From: VRUE01 sp963816785
Lineage (GTDB): Bacteria; Actinomycetota; Thermoleophilia; Solirubrobacterales; 70-9
NCBI GenBank assembly: GCA_963816785.1
Contig: CAWFLL010000004.1
Span: 1,701,493 to 1,765,492, forward strand
Direction: 5' to 3'
DNA length: 64,000 nucleotides
Shown piece by piece: positions 16,060-25,109 of this stretch. Every line of letters begins with the position of its first letter. The stretch's first letter is position 1. Under the pieces are notes generated by a model. That model was not told the origin of the DNA, did not search any database, and worked only from the letters and a program-made list of their open reading frames with translations. The position numbers and the translations under genes are program-made.

Positions 16060-16709
16060 ACAGCAGTGTAAGAGAGGCAAAACGCGTAGTGCTCTGCGAT
16101 GACCACGAGATTGTCCGCGAGGCGATCAAGGCGCGCATGGCCAGTTCCAACGCTCTTCAGATCGTCGGCGAGGCGGGCAATGGCCGCGACGTGGTCGAGG
16201 TGGTGAAAGAGCTCGAGCCGGACGTTCTCATCATCGACGTCGAGCTGCCGAAACGCGACGGGATCGAGGCGACGAAGGAGGTCCTCAAGGTCAGGCCGCG
16301 GACCAAAGTCATCATCTTCACCGCACACGCCCAGCCGGATCTGCTGGCGCTGGCCCTGCGGGCCGGCGCCTCCGGATACGTCCTCAAGTCCGCCCCTGCC
16401 GAGGACATCGCGCGGGCGGTGAAGGCGGTCACCGGCGGCGGCACCTTCCTCGGCGGCGACTTCGCCGGGGGCAAGCCCTCCGAGGTCGAGAAGCTGCTCG
16501 ACCTCTCACCGCGCGAGCGCCAGATCCTCGAGCTGCTCGCCGAGGGCCTGCGGGTGAAGGAGATCGCCGAGCGGCTCGGGCTGAGCCCGGCGACGGTCCA
16601 CACCCACGTTCGCAACGCGATCGCCAAGCTCGAGGTCGACACCCGCACCGAGGCCGTGGCCCTCGCCGTCCGCTTCAGTTACCTCGGCGCCGGCGGCGCC
16701 GTCAAGTAA
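16056..16709 (+). CDS. NarL/FixJ-family response regulator
   Basis: 217 residues. The receiver domain (residues 10-125) contains the acidic pair in VLCDDHE, the phospho-acceptor Asp in LIIDVELPKRDG and the switch Lys in YVLKSAPAED. The LuxR-type helix-turn-helix is LSPRERQILELLAEG followed by KEIAERLGLSPATVHTHV. No sensor kinase is adjacent. It overlaps serS by 4 bases, so it is likely cotranscribed with a housekeeping gene, an unusual placement for a regulator. Confidence 0.95.
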   Translation: MNSSVREAKRVVLCDDHEIVREAIKARMASSNALQIVGEAGNGRDVVEVVKELEPDVLIIDVELPKRDGIEATKEVLKVRPRTKVIIFTAHAQPDLLALALRAGASGYVLKSAPAEDIARAVKAVTGGGTFLGGDFAGGKPSEVEKLLDLSPRERQILELLAEGLRVKEIAERLGLSPATVHTHVRNAIAKLEVDTRTEAVALAVRFSYLGAGGAVK

Positions 16710-16717
16710 ACGGCGCC
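16695..16717. terminator. Short GC-rich hairpin between convergent genes
   Basis: Perfect 7-base stem GGCGCCG/CGGCGCC around the stop codon of the response regulator, with a 9-base loop. No T-run follows, so intrinsic termination is uncertain. The next bases (GCGTCCGGGGGCCGC) resemble one end of the boundary repeat family and may be a decayed copy. Confidence 0.4.
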
Positions 16718-16735
16718 TCCGCGTCCGGGGGCCGC

Positions 16736-17149
16736 TTACTCGTCGTCGTCCCTGTCGAGAGTCAGGGCGCAGCCGTTGATGCAGAAGCGCTGGCCGTTGG
16801 GGCCGGGCCCGTCTTCGAACACGTGCCCGAGGTGGGCGTCGCAGTGCTTGCAGATGACCTCGGTGCGCCGCATCCCGAGGCTGTCGTCGGGCCGCAGCTC
16901 GACGTGCTCGAGGTTGACCGGCTCGGTGAAGCTTGGCCAGCCGGTGCCCGAGTCGAACTTCGTGTCGGAGGAGAACAGCTCGGTGCCGCAACCGACGCAG
17001 CGGTACATCCCGTCGCCCTTCTCGTCCCAGTAGGGACCGGTGAAGGCGCGCTCGGTCCCCGCATTGCGGGTCACCTCATACTGCTCCGGCGTCAACTGCT
17101 CGCGCCATTCCTGCTCGGACTTCCGGACCTTCGTCGTCTTCTCTGTCAT
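16736..17149 (-). CDS. msrB: Peptide-methionine (R)-S-oxide reductase
   Basis: 137-residue MsrB, repairing oxidised methionine. Zinc ligands CVGCG and CKHCD, the substrate segment FDSGTGWPSF and the catalytic Cys in RFCINGC are present. The last Cys of that motif, three residues after the catalytic one, replaces the usual Ser/Ala of RxCxNSAxL and could act as a resolving cysteine, which is inference. ATG 17149 was chosen; upstream open frame is noise. Confidence 0.95.
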   Translation of the reverse strand: MTEKTTKVRKSEQEWREQLTPEQYEVTRNAGTERAFTGPYWDEKGDGMYRCVGCGTELFSSDTKFDSGTGWPSFTEPVNLEHVELRPDDSLGMRRTEVICKHCDAHLGHVFEDGPGPNGQRFCINGCALTLDRDDDE

Positions 17150-17217
17150 CGCCTTCCTTTCTCCTGGTTCCAGCTTACGCACCCTGTCCAGGCCCCTGCG
17201 CGACTTAGGATCCGCAC

Positions 17218-18006
17218 GTGCCGGAGACCTTCTACGAGCCCGACGGGGACAGATTCGTCGCGACCGAGCTGACCCGCGGGCCATGGGACCCCGGAGCCCA
17301 GCACGCCGGCCCCCCGTCCGCGTTGATGGGGCGCGAGATCGAGCGGCTCGATGGCGGCGAGGGGTTCCAGGTGGCCCGGGTCAGCCTCGAGATCCTGGGC
17401 CCGGTTCCGATCGGTCCGCTCCGCGTCGAGGCGAGGGTGGTGAGGCCGGGCCGCTCGGTCCAGCTGATCGAGGCCACGCTTCGCGGCGAGGACGCCGAGC
17501 TGATGCTGGCCCGCGCCTGGCGGATCAGGACTTCGCCGCCGCTTCAGCTGCCACCGGCTGCTCTGGACGGGCCGGCGCCTCCCCCGGGCCCGGAGCAGGG
17601 CTCGCGGCCCGACTTCTTCGAGACCGGCCAGGTCGTCGGCTACCACACGGCGATGGAGTGGCGCTCGGTCGGCGGCGGCTTTCTGGAGCCGGGACCGGCC
17701 ACGGTCTGGATGCGGATGCGCCATCCGCTCCTCCCGGGGGAGGAGCCGTCTCCGCTGCAGCGGACCCTGATCGCCGCCGACGTCGGCAACGGGATCAGCG
17801 CCGTGCTTGACTGGCGGCGGCACCTCTTCATCAACGTCGACCTCAGCGTCCACCTGGAGCGGATGCCGGAGGGCGAGTGGGTCTGCGTCGACGCGGTCAC
17901 CGTGCCGCAGGAGAACGGGATCGGCACCGCCGAGTCGGTTCTCTTCGACCAGCGGGGGCGGATCGGCCGCGCCGCCCAGAGCCTGCTCCTCTCCGAGCGG
18001 GCCTAG
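17218..18006 (+). CDS. Acyl-CoA thioesterase family protein (TesB-like double hot-dog)
   Basis: 262 residues from GTG 17218. The N-terminal hot-dog has WDPGAQHAGPPSALMGREIE, matching the family's NPxxxHGG-type helix region, and the second half LIAADVGNGISAVLDW followed by INVDLSVHLER matches the Asp-containing strand of TesB-like enzymes. Such proteins hydrolyse acyl-CoAs; the true substrate is unknown. Its stop overlaps that of the convergent MFS gene by 4 bases. Confidence 0.82.
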   Translation: MPETFYEPDGDRFVATELTRGPWDPGAQHAGPPSALMGREIERLDGGEGFQVARVSLEILGPVPIGPLRVEARVVRPGRSVQLIEATLRGEDAELMLARAWRIRTSPPLQLPPAALDGPAPPPGPEQGSRPDFFETGQVVGYHTAMEWRSVGGGFLEPGPATVWMRMRHPLLPGEEPSPLQRTLIAADVGNGISAVLDWRRHLFINVDLSVHLERMPEGEWVCVDAVTVPQENGIGTAESVLFDQRGRIGRAAQSLLLSERA

Positions 18007-19196
18007 CCCGCCTCGGCGCGCCGCGCGGCGAGCAATTCCTGACTCCTGCTGGAGATCGCGAAGGCGATCGTGATCGCGCAAGCCGCCGCGGCCCCGGCGG
18101 CGAAGAGGAAGGCGCCCTGGTAGCTGCTGAGTGCGGCGGCGAGGCCGGCCAGCGGCGCCCCGATGCCGACCCCGGCGTCGAAGAACGCGGTGAAGGTCCC
18201 GAGCGCCGCCCCGCGGCGGTTGACCGGGACCCTGTCGACGACGATCAGCGACAGCGAGGGGTAGAGCAGCGAGAAGGCGGCGCCCATCGCCAGCGCACCT
18301 ACGAGCGCGACCCCGAGGCTGTCGGCGGTCGCGATGACCACGAGCCCGATCATCTCGACCACCGCGGCGGCGGTCGCGACGCGGGCCGGGCCGATCCGGT
18401 CGGGAAGGTCGCCGCCGGCCAGCCGCGTCAGCACGACCATCGTCGCGAAGGCGCCGAACACGGTCGCCCCGTGCCCGACGCCGCGGGCGTCGAGGTGGAG
18501 GACGACGAAGGCGGCGACCGTGGCATAGCCGACCGAGGCGAGGGCGAGCGCGGTGCCGGGACGGACCGCCTCGCGCGCGATCAGCGGGTGGCGCTCGGTG
18601 TGGGCGACGGGGCGGAACGGGTCGGGGAGGCGAAGGGCGACCAGCGCCCCGACCAGGGGGGCCGCTCCGGCGAAGATCCAGACGAGCGTGTAACCGGCCG
18701 CCTGCTGCAGCAGCTCGCCGATCAGCGGCCCGACGCTGAGCCCGGTCCAGATCGCGAGCCCGTAGAGGCCGATCACGCGGCCGCGGCGCTGGGGCGGCGC
18801 GATGTCGACGACCCAGGCGGAGCCGGCGGTGAACACCGTGCCCTCGCCCGCGCCGAGCACCAGCCGCGCCACGATCAGCCCCGGGATCCCGAGCGGGATC
18901 AGGTAGAGGAAGCCGGCGAGCGCGACGAGCAGCGAGCCGATCAGCACGGCCGGCCGGCGACCGCGGCGGTCGGCGATGCGGCCCGCGACCGGCCGCAGAA
19001 GCAGCCCGGTCACAGCGTAGGAGCCGATCACGATGCCGACCGCGATGTTGCCGCCGTCGAGCGGCCCGTGCACGTATCGGGGCAGGATCGGCAGCACCGC
19101 GCCGACCGCGACGATCCCGGCGAAGGTCACCGCGAAGATGCCCGCGAAGGCGATCCCGGGCCGGGCGACCGGCGCGCCCGGGTGCTCGGCGCTCAT
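18003..19196 (-). CDS. Major facilitator superfamily transporter
   Basis: 397 residues, 12 predicted helices. The motif GRIADRRGRRPAVLIG after helix 2 (MFS motif A) and ARLVLGAGEGTVF with WVVDIAPPQRRGRVIGLYG (motif C region of drug:H+ antiporters) point to an exporter. No substrate can be assigned. ATG 19196 overlaps the stop of the upstream HAD gene, suggesting cotranscription. Confidence 0.93.
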   Translation of the reverse strand: MSAEHPGAPVARPGIAFAGIFAVTFAGIVAVGAVLPILPRYVHGPLDGGNIAVGIVIGSYAVTGLLLRPVAGRIADRRGRRPAVLIGSLLVALAGFLYLIPLGIPGLIVARLVLGAGEGTVFTAGSAWVVDIAPPQRRGRVIGLYGLAIWTGLSVGPLIGELLQQAAGYTLVWIFAGAAPLVGALVALRLPDPFRPVAHTERHPLIAREAVRPGTALALASVGYATVAAFVVLHLDARGVGHGATVFGAFATMVVLTRLAGGDLPDRIGPARVATAAAVVEMIGLVVIATADSLGVALVGALAMGAAFSLLYPSLSLIVVDRVPVNRRGAALGTFTAFFDAGVGIGAPLAGLAAALSSYQGAFLFAAGAAAACAITIAFAISSRSQELLAARRAEAG

Positions 19197-19985
19197 TGTG
19201 TGATCAACCCGGCCAGGTCGCCGACCACGTGGTCGGCCGCGGACCGTGCCGCCTCGGCGTCCTCGCGGGGCGTCGCGCCGCTCAGCACCAGGATCGTCTT
19301 CAGGCCGGCGCGCCGCCCACCCTCGATGTCGGAGGCGACCCGGTCGCCCACCATCGCCACGTGCGCGGCATTGTCGCCGAGGCGGTCCCGCGCCAGCTCG
19401 AACAGGTGGCGCTCCGGCTTGCCGCCGATCTCGGCGCTGGCGCCGCTCGCCGTCTCGACCGCGGCGAGCACGGCGCCGGTGCCGGGCCAGGCGCCGCCCG
19501 GCATCGGCAGGGTCGGGTCGCGGCTGGTCGCCACCAGCCGCGCACCGCGCTGCAGCGCCAGCGTCGCGGTCAGGAGCTCCTCGTAGTCGAAGCCGCGGTG
19601 CCCGGAGACGACGACCACTCCCGCCTCCCGGGCGGCCTCGCCGTCGAGCACCTCGAGGCCCTCCGCGGCCACGGCGTCTCTGAAAGCCGCGCTGCCGATC
19701 ACGAACGCGCCCTCGCCTGGTTGCCGCCGTCCGCGCCGCGAGCCGGGCGGTCGCCTCCCCGGCGGTGACGATCCGGTCCTCGGCCACCTCGACTCCCGCC
19801 TCCCGCAGCCGTCCCGCGTAGGCGGACCCCGGCTTGCCGGGGTTGTTGGTGACGAAGACGATCTCCTTGCCGCGCGCGGCAAGCTCCCGCAGGGCCTCGG
19901 GGGCGCCGGGGACGAGCTCGCGCCCGACCCAGACGACCCCGTCGAGATCGATCAGGAACCCGTCGAATTCGTCCGCTAGCGCCAC
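19193..19985 (-). CDS. HAD-IIA family hydrolase (NagD-like), one frameshift
   Basis: Phosphatase of the NagD/phosphoglycolate phosphatase type: FLIDLDGVVW (nucleophile Asp), FVTNNPGKPG, GKPERHLFELA and MVGDRVASDIEGG are all present. The N-terminal ~90 residues lie in one frame (GTG 19985) and the rest in another; they join at about 19715 where the protein should read TRRGEGAFVIGS. A one-base change near a GGCGAGG run restores a ~263-residue protein of family length. Either a sequencing error or a recent pseudogene. Confidence 0.85.
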
Positions 19986-20016
19986 GCGGCGCAGGGTAGT
20001 CGCATACCGGTAGCGT

Positions 20017-20757
20017 GTGACCGGCGTGAGCTCGGACGGACAGGTGGTCGTGGCGAACGACGTCTCGCGGCGCTACGGCGAAGGGCACGCGGCTGTGGAC
20101 GCCCTCGTCGACGTCAGCACCGGTTTCGAGCGCGGCCGGTTCTCCGCGATCATGGGGCCCTCAGGGTCGGGGAAGTCGACCCTGATGCACATCCTCGCCG
20201 GGCTCGACAAGCCGACCGCCGGCAGTGTCACCCTCGACGGCGAGGAGATCACCGACCTCGACGACGGAGCGCTGACCAAGCTGCGCCGGGACAAGCTCGG
20301 CTTCGTCTTCCAGTTCTTCAACCTGCTCCCCGTCCTCACCGCCGAGGAGAACTTGGTCCTGCCGCTGTCGATCGCCGGACGCAAGCCGGATCGCGAGTGG
20401 CTCGAGCAGTTGATCCGTACCGTCGGCCTCGAGGATCGCCGCACCCATCGGCCCTCGGAGCTCTCGGGCGGGCAGCAGCAGCGGGTCGCGGTCGCGCGGG
20501 CGCTGGTCTCCAAACCCGCCGTCGTCTTCGCCGACGAGCCGACCGGAAACCTCGACTCGAAGGCGAGCGCCGACGTGCTGCAGCTGCTGCGCCGGGCGGT
20601 TGACGAGTTCGGCCAGACGGTGATCATGGTCACCCACGATCCCACCGCTGCAACCCACGCCGACCGGCTGATCACCCTCAGCGACGGGACGATCGTCCAC
20701 GACGCCGCCCCGGGTTCGAGCGACGAGGTGATCGAGCTGATGAAGCAGATCGACTAG
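20017..20757 (+). CDS. ABC transporter ATP-binding protein (MacB/LolD type)
   Basis: 246 residues. Walker A GPSGSGKST near residue 48, Q-loop FQFFNLLPVLTAEENL, signature LSGGQQQRVAVARAL, Walker B VVFADEPTGNLDS and the switch His in MVTHDP are intact. It forms a unit with the FtsX-like permease 6 bases downstream, as in lipoprotein or peptide export systems of the MacB/LolCDE superfamily. Start is GTG 20017, with a second GTG at 20026. Confidence 0.96.
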   Translation: MTGVSSDGQVVVANDVSRRYGEGHAAVDALVDVSTGFERGRFSAIMGPSGSGKSTLMHILAGLDKPTAGSVTLDGEEITDLDDGALTKLRRDKLGFVFQFFNLLPVLTAEENLVLPLSIAGRKPDREWLEQLIRTVGLEDRRTHRPSELSGGQQQRVAVARALVSKPAVVFADEPTGNLDSKASADVLQLLRRAVDEFGQTVIMVTHDPTAATHADRLITLSDGTIVHDAAPGSSDEVIELMKQID

Positions 20758-20763
20758 CCGCCG

Positions 20764-23313
20764 TTGACGCGCCTCGCCGTCAAGAGCCTCTGGGCCCGCA
20801 AGGTCCGCGCCCTGACGACGACGTTGGCGGTCGTGATCGGCGTCGCCTTCGTCGCCGGCACCTACATCCTCACCGACACGACCTTCGCCGCCTTCGACGA
20901 AATCTTCGCCGATTCGCTGGAAAAGACCAGCGTGGTGATCACGGCCAAGGACGAAGTCCGGCAGGAATCCGAAGAGGTCCCCAGCTTCAGCGCCTCCGTC
21001 CTGCCCCGGGTGAAGCGGGTACCCGGAGCCCGGCTGGCCTCAGGGCAGATCTTCACGGCGGGAGGGCTCTTCGACGCCGAAAACGAGCAGATCGGCTCCC
21101 AGTTCGCGCCCAAGTTCATCACCTCGGTTCTCCCCGAGGAGCTCGAAACACAGACCTACGTCGAGGGCCACCCGCCGCGGGACGCCACCGAAGTCGCGTT
21201 GGACGAGAGCGCTGCCGAAGAGGCGGGCCTCGGGCTCGGCGACACCCTCAAACTCGCCTCGATCGAGCGCGTTGCCGCCTATCGCATCGTCGGCTTGACC
21301 AAGCTCGGCGAGGCATCCTGGGGTGGAGCCAGCATCGCCGGGCTGATCCTCCCGGAGGCGCAGCGGATCACCGACAAACGGGGCGAATTCGACCAGATCC
21401 TGATCGCGGCCGACGAGGGGGTCTCCGAAGAGACGCTGAAGCGCCGCGTCGAGGAGGTCGTTCCCCCGTCGCTGTTGGTCGAGACCGCGAAGGAGAACGC
21501 CGAACGAAACTCGAATCAGATTCGCGACGACCTCGGATTCCTTCGCATCGCGCTGCTCGTCTTCGCCTTCGTCGCCCTTCTCGTCGGCGCCTTCCTGATC
21601 TTCAACACGTTCTCGATAACTGTCGCCCAGCGCGTCACCGAGTTTGGGATGCTGCGCACACTGGGGGCGTCCCGGACCCAGATCCTCAGCTCGGTCGTGA
21701 TCGAGGCGCTGGTGATCGGGGTCCTCGGGGCGATCATCGGCCTCATCGGCGGGTTCGCGATCGCCAAGGGGCTCAACGCCCTCTTCGTCGCGATCGGAAT
21801 CGATCTGCCGACGACGGGCCTCGTGATCAAGGACCGGACCATCCTCGCCGCGCTGGCGATCGGGATCGTCGTCACCCTGGTCTCCTCGCTGATCCCCGCC
21901 CTTCGCTCCACACGGGTGCCGCCGATCGCCGCCATGCAGGCGCTGGAGTTGCCGCGCAGCCGGCGCCGCGGAATCGTCTATGCGGCACTGGCGGCGCTAC
22001 TTGGCGCCGCCGGCATGGCGATGCTCCTAATTGCCCTATTCGGTGGCGCCAGCGGTGGCAGCGCGGCCGGCCTGATCGGCGCCGGCGCGGTGGCGGTGAT
22101 CCTCGGCGTCTCCCTGTTCAGCCCCCGACTGGTCCGGCCACTCGCCTCACTGGCGGGCCGGCCGCTCGAATTGGCCCGCAGGCTGACCGGTCGCCTTGCC
22201 CGCGAGAACACGCAGCGCAACCCGGCTCGAACGGCGGTCACCGCGGCGGCGCTGATGATCGGGCTCGCGGTGGTGGCCTTCGTCACCGTCTTTGCCGCCG
22301 GAATCAAAAGCTCGATCGCGACGGCGGTCGACGACAGCTTCCAGGGCGATCTGGTGATTCAGAACACCGACGGCTTCTCGCCGATCTCGCCCCGCGCCGC
22401 TGCGGCGGCGCGCAGGATTCCGGGCGTCGAGCTGGTCTCCACGATGCGGGCAGCTCAGGCGAAGGTGGTGGGCGCCGGCGGGAAGCCACGGGTTTCTGCC
22501 CTCTCCCCCGACGCCGGTGAGGTCATCACGATCGACTGGACCGAGGGCGGGCCCGCGACGCTGAGGCGCCTCACGGATCGTCAGGTGATCCTCGACGAGT
22601 CCTTCGCCGACGGAGAAGGACTCGAGGTGGGCGACAGCATCCGCTTCCTCACCCAGATCGGCCGGCGGCCGAAGCTCGAGGTCGTCGGCGAATTCGAAGA
22701 CAGAGCCGAACTGTTCGGCAGCGCGATCGTCACCCAGACCCTGATGGCCCGCCAGTTCGACCAGCACGACGACATCCTCGATTTCGTCAAGCTGGCGCCG
22801 GGCGCGAACGCGGAAAAGGTCCAGGCCGAGTTGATCAAGACGATGGACCGCGAGTTCCCAACCGCCGAGGTGCGAAATCAGCAGGAGCTGAAGGAAAACC
22901 AGGAAGAACAGGTCAACCAGCTGCTCGGCCTGATCTACGCCCTGCTCGCCCTCGCGGTCATCGTCTCTCTGTTCGGCATCGCCAACACGCTGGCGCTATC
23001 GATCCACGAGCGCACCCGGGAGCTCGGCATGTTGCGGGCGATCGGCATGTCCCGCCGCCAGGTGCGGACGATGATCCGCTATGAGGCCGTGATCACGGCG
23101 CTGATCGGGGCCCTGCTCGGGATGGTCCTGGGGGTGATCTTCGCGGCGTTGATCGCGCAACCGCTGAAGGACGAAGGCTTCGTCCTCTCCTATCCGATCG
23201 GGACCCTGATCGTGATGCTGGTCCTTGCGGCGTTCGCGGGCGTCATCGCCGCGATCGCCCCCGCCCGCCGCGCCTCGCGGCTGAACGTCCTCGAGGCGCT
23301 CCAGTACGAGTAG
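20764..23313 (+). CDS. FtsX-like ABC transporter permease (two FtsX domains)
   Basis: 849 residues from TTG 20764. The first half has an N-terminal helix, a large extracytoplasmic MacB-type domain (residues 45-250) and three helices with FGMLRTLGASRTQIL; the second half repeats the plan with its own periplasmic-type domain and ERTRELGMLRAIGMSRRQV. The C-terminus APARRASRLNVLEALQYE is typical. It is the mechanotransmission-type partner of the preceding ATPase; the cargo is unknown. Confidence 0.94.
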   Translation: MTRLAVKSLWARKVRALTTTLAVVIGVAFVAGTYILTDTTFAAFDEIFADSLEKTSVVITAKDEVRQESEEVPSFSASVLPRVKRVPGARLASGQIFTAGGLFDAENEQIGSQFAPKFITSVLPEELETQTYVEGHPPRDATEVALDESAAEEAGLGLGDTLKLASIERVAAYRIVGLTKLGEASWGGASIAGLILPEAQRITDKRGEFDQILIAADEGVSEETLKRRVEEVVPPSLLVETAKENAERNSNQIRDDLGFLRIALLVFAFVALLVGAFLIFNTFSITVAQRVTEFGMLRTLGASRTQILSSVVIEALVIGVLGAIIGLIGGFAIAKGLNALFVAIGIDLPTTGLVIKDRTILAALAIGIVVTLVSSLIPALRSTRVPPIAAMQALELPRSRRRGIVYAALAALLGAAGMAMLLIALFGGASGGSAAGLIGAGAVAVILGVSLFSPRLVRPLASLAGRPLELARRLTGRLARENTQRNPARTAVTAAALMIGLAVVAFVTVFAAGIKSSIATAVDDSFQGDLVIQNTDGFSPISPRAAAAARRIPGVELVSTMRAAQAKVVGAGGKPRVSALSPDAGEVITIDWTEGGPATLRRLTDRQVILDESFADGEGLEVGDSIRFLTQIGRRPKLEVVGEFEDRAELFGSAIVTQTLMARQFDQHDDILDFVKLAPGANAEKVQAELIKTMDREFPTAEVRNQQELKENQEEQVNQLLGLIYALLALAVIVSLFGIANTLALSIHERTRELGMLRAIGMSRRQVRTMIRYEAVITALIGALLGMVLGVIFAALIAQPLKDEGFVLSYPIGTLIVMLVLAAFAGVIAAIAPARRASRLNVLEALQYE

Positions 23314-23314
23314 C

Positions 23315-23890
23315 TCAGCCGAGCGCTTCGGCGAGCAGGACAGCGGTGCCGAAGATCGCGGCGACCGCGGCCACGATCGCGACCACCCTGACCGGTGGGC
23401 CGCCGTGGATGCCGGTTTCGTGGACCGCGACGTGCCCCTTGCCGCGCGCGATCAGCCAGCGATTGACCGGCATCGCCAGAGCGCCGGCGAGGGCGAGGGC
23501 GAACGAGAGGCTGCCCCAGAACAGGAGCGTGTCCAGGCCTGCGTCCATCGCGCCGGGGATGACGAGGATGACCACGTTGTCGACCACCTCCATCGTCGCG
23601 ATGCTGAGCGTGTCGGAGGCGAGCGCGATCGGCACGACCGCCGCCAGGGCCATCCCGGCTTGCAGCAGCGGCAGGCTGGTCAGGGTGTAGCCGAAGAGGA
23701 AGGCGAGGAGGATGGCCAGAAGGATGGTCGCCAGGTTCGAGAGCCCGAACGCGGTCCCGATCGCGACCCCGGCCACCTCGCCGATCGCGCACCCGGTCAG
23801 GCAGTGCAGGGTCGCGCTGATCGCGACCGCGGTCAGCGCTGCCCCCTCGGTCGGCATCTCGTGGTGATCGTGGTGCGCTGTGGCCTCCAT
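23315..23890 (-). CDS. DUF4396 membrane protein
   Basis: 191 residues with five or six helices. The N-terminus is His-rich (HHDHHEM), and HCLTGCAIGEVAGVAIG and LASDTLSIATMEVVDN are characteristic of DUF4396 membrane proteins. The function is not established. A metal link is suggested by the histidines, the His/Cys pair in the first helix and a CsoR-like palindrome directly upstream. It follows the esterase on the same strand but seems to have its own promoter. Confidence 0.85.
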   Translation of the reverse strand: MEATAHHDHHEMPTEGAALTAVAISATLHCLTGCAIGEVAGVAIGTAFGLSNLATILLAILLAFLFGYTLTSLPLLQAGMALAAVVPIALASDTLSIATMEVVDNVVILVIPGAMDAGLDTLLFWGSLSFALALAGALAMPVNRWLIARGKGHVAVHETGIHGGPPVRVVAIVAAVAAIFGTAVLLAEALG

Positions 23891-23931
23891 GCTCGGTCCC
23901 GGCGTCGTCGTCGCGGAACGCCAGTATAGCC

Positions 23932-23948
23932 ATACCCCCCAGGGGTAT
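23932..23948. promoter_or_regulatory. CsoR/RcnR-like operator palindrome
   Basis: ATACCCC-CCA-GGGGTAT, a perfect 7+7 palindrome with 3-base centre. It lies 42 bases before the DUF4396 start on the - strand. A -10-like TATACT (about 23923-23928) follows it, so the palindrome would cover the region upstream of the -10 of that promoter. The AT-flanked C-run/G-run design is that of operators for CsoR/RcnR-family copper, nickel or sulfur-responsive repressors. No such regulator is in the window. Confidence 0.6.
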
Positions 23949-25006
23949 TAGGAGAGTCCCATCCGCAGGGCGCCGGCCGCCTCCGCCATCGCCTCGCGCG
24001 CGGGTCGCGAGAAGGAGGTCATGTTGGCAAAGGTGTGGATCAGGCCCGGGTGACGGCGCGCCGCCACCCGCACGCCCGCGTCGCGCATCCTTTCGGCGTA
24101 TCGCTCCCCCTCGTCGCGCAGCGGGTCGAAGCCCGCGACGGCGACATAGGCGGGCGGGAGGCCCGAGAGGTCCGGCGCGTGGAGGACCGATGCGAGCGGA
24201 TCCGATGCCCGGGTCGGATCCGGCAGGTAGCACCGTTCGAACTCGACGATGTCGGCGTTCGTCAGTTTGAACCCGCTCGCGAACAGTTCGCGGGAGTGCT
24301 GCTCGCCGTAGGCATCGGTGACCGGGTAGATCAGCAGCTGCATCGCCGGCATCGGGCCGCCTGCATCGCGCGTCGTCTGGCAGATCCCGGTCGCCATGTT
24401 GCCGCCGGCGCTGTCGCCGCCCACCGCGACCCGGGTCTCGTCCGCTCCCAGCTCGGTCGCGTTCTCGTACGTCCAGCGCAACGCCGCCTGGGCGTCTTCG
24501 ACGGGGCCCGGGAAGGGATGCTCGGGCGCGAGCCTGTACCCGGCCGAGAGCACCGCCGCTCCCGAGTGGGCGGCGAGGAAGCGGCAGACGCTGTCGTGGG
24601 TGTCGAGCCCACCGACGACCCATCCCCCGCCGTGGAAGTAGAGGAGCAGGGGCCGGGGAGGCGGCGGAGCGTTGTCGGGCACGTAGAGGCGCGCGGGAAG
24701 CGGTCGGGCCGCCCCGGGGTACTCCAACTCCGTGACCGAGGCCATCGGCAACGGCCGCCCGGAGCCGGCGCGGGCGTCCGTCTCCACATAGGCCCGAGCC
24801 TCGGCGGGGGGCAGGCCGCCGGTCAGGGTCGCACGCCCGACCATCTGGGCCAGCCGCAGCACGACCTGCATGGTCGGATCGAGGTCCTGGCCGTCGATGC
24901 TGGGTGGCCGGCCGAACAGCACCCGCAGGGCTCGCGGCGGGAGTGCGCAGAGGGCGCGAAGGATCGCGTTCTCCGCGCCGGGGTGGAGAGACGGAAGGCG
25001 CGCCAT
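23948..25006 (-). CDS. Alpha/beta hydrolase, hormone-sensitive-lipase type esterase
   Basis: 352 residues. Oxyanion motif HGGGWVVGG near residue 126, nucleophile elbow GDSAGG near residue 198, catalytic Asp in GFDPLRDEG and His in LIHTFANM complete the triad. The N-terminal ~70 residues form the helical cap usual in this family. Substrate is a short-chain ester; nothing in the context narrows it. The stop codon lies at the edge of the palindrome that precedes DUF4396. Confidence 0.93.
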   Translation of the reverse strand: MARLPSLHPGAENAILRALCALPPRALRVLFGRPPSIDGQDLDPTMQVVLRLAQMVGRATLTGGLPPAEARAYVETDARAGSGRPLPMASVTELEYPGAARPLPARLYVPDNAPPPPRPLLLYFHGGGWVVGGLDTHDSVCRFLAAHSGAAVLSAGYRLAPEHPFPGPVEDAQAALRWTYENATELGADETRVAVGGDSAGGNMATGICQTTRDAGGPMPAMQLLIYPVTDAYGEQHSRELFASGFKLTNADIVEFERCYLPDPTRASDPLASVLHAPDLSGLPPAYVAVAGFDPLRDEGERYAERMRDAGVRVAARRHPGLIHTFANMTSFSRPAREAMAEAAGALRMGLS

Positions 25007-25109
25007 TTCCGTGCCGCCAGGCTATGCGATGCGGGCGACGGCAGACTGCATCGCGGAGCGTCCTCACGAAAAGCCGTGCCGTGGCCGTGTACGGTGGCCT
25101 CGAAGCCAC

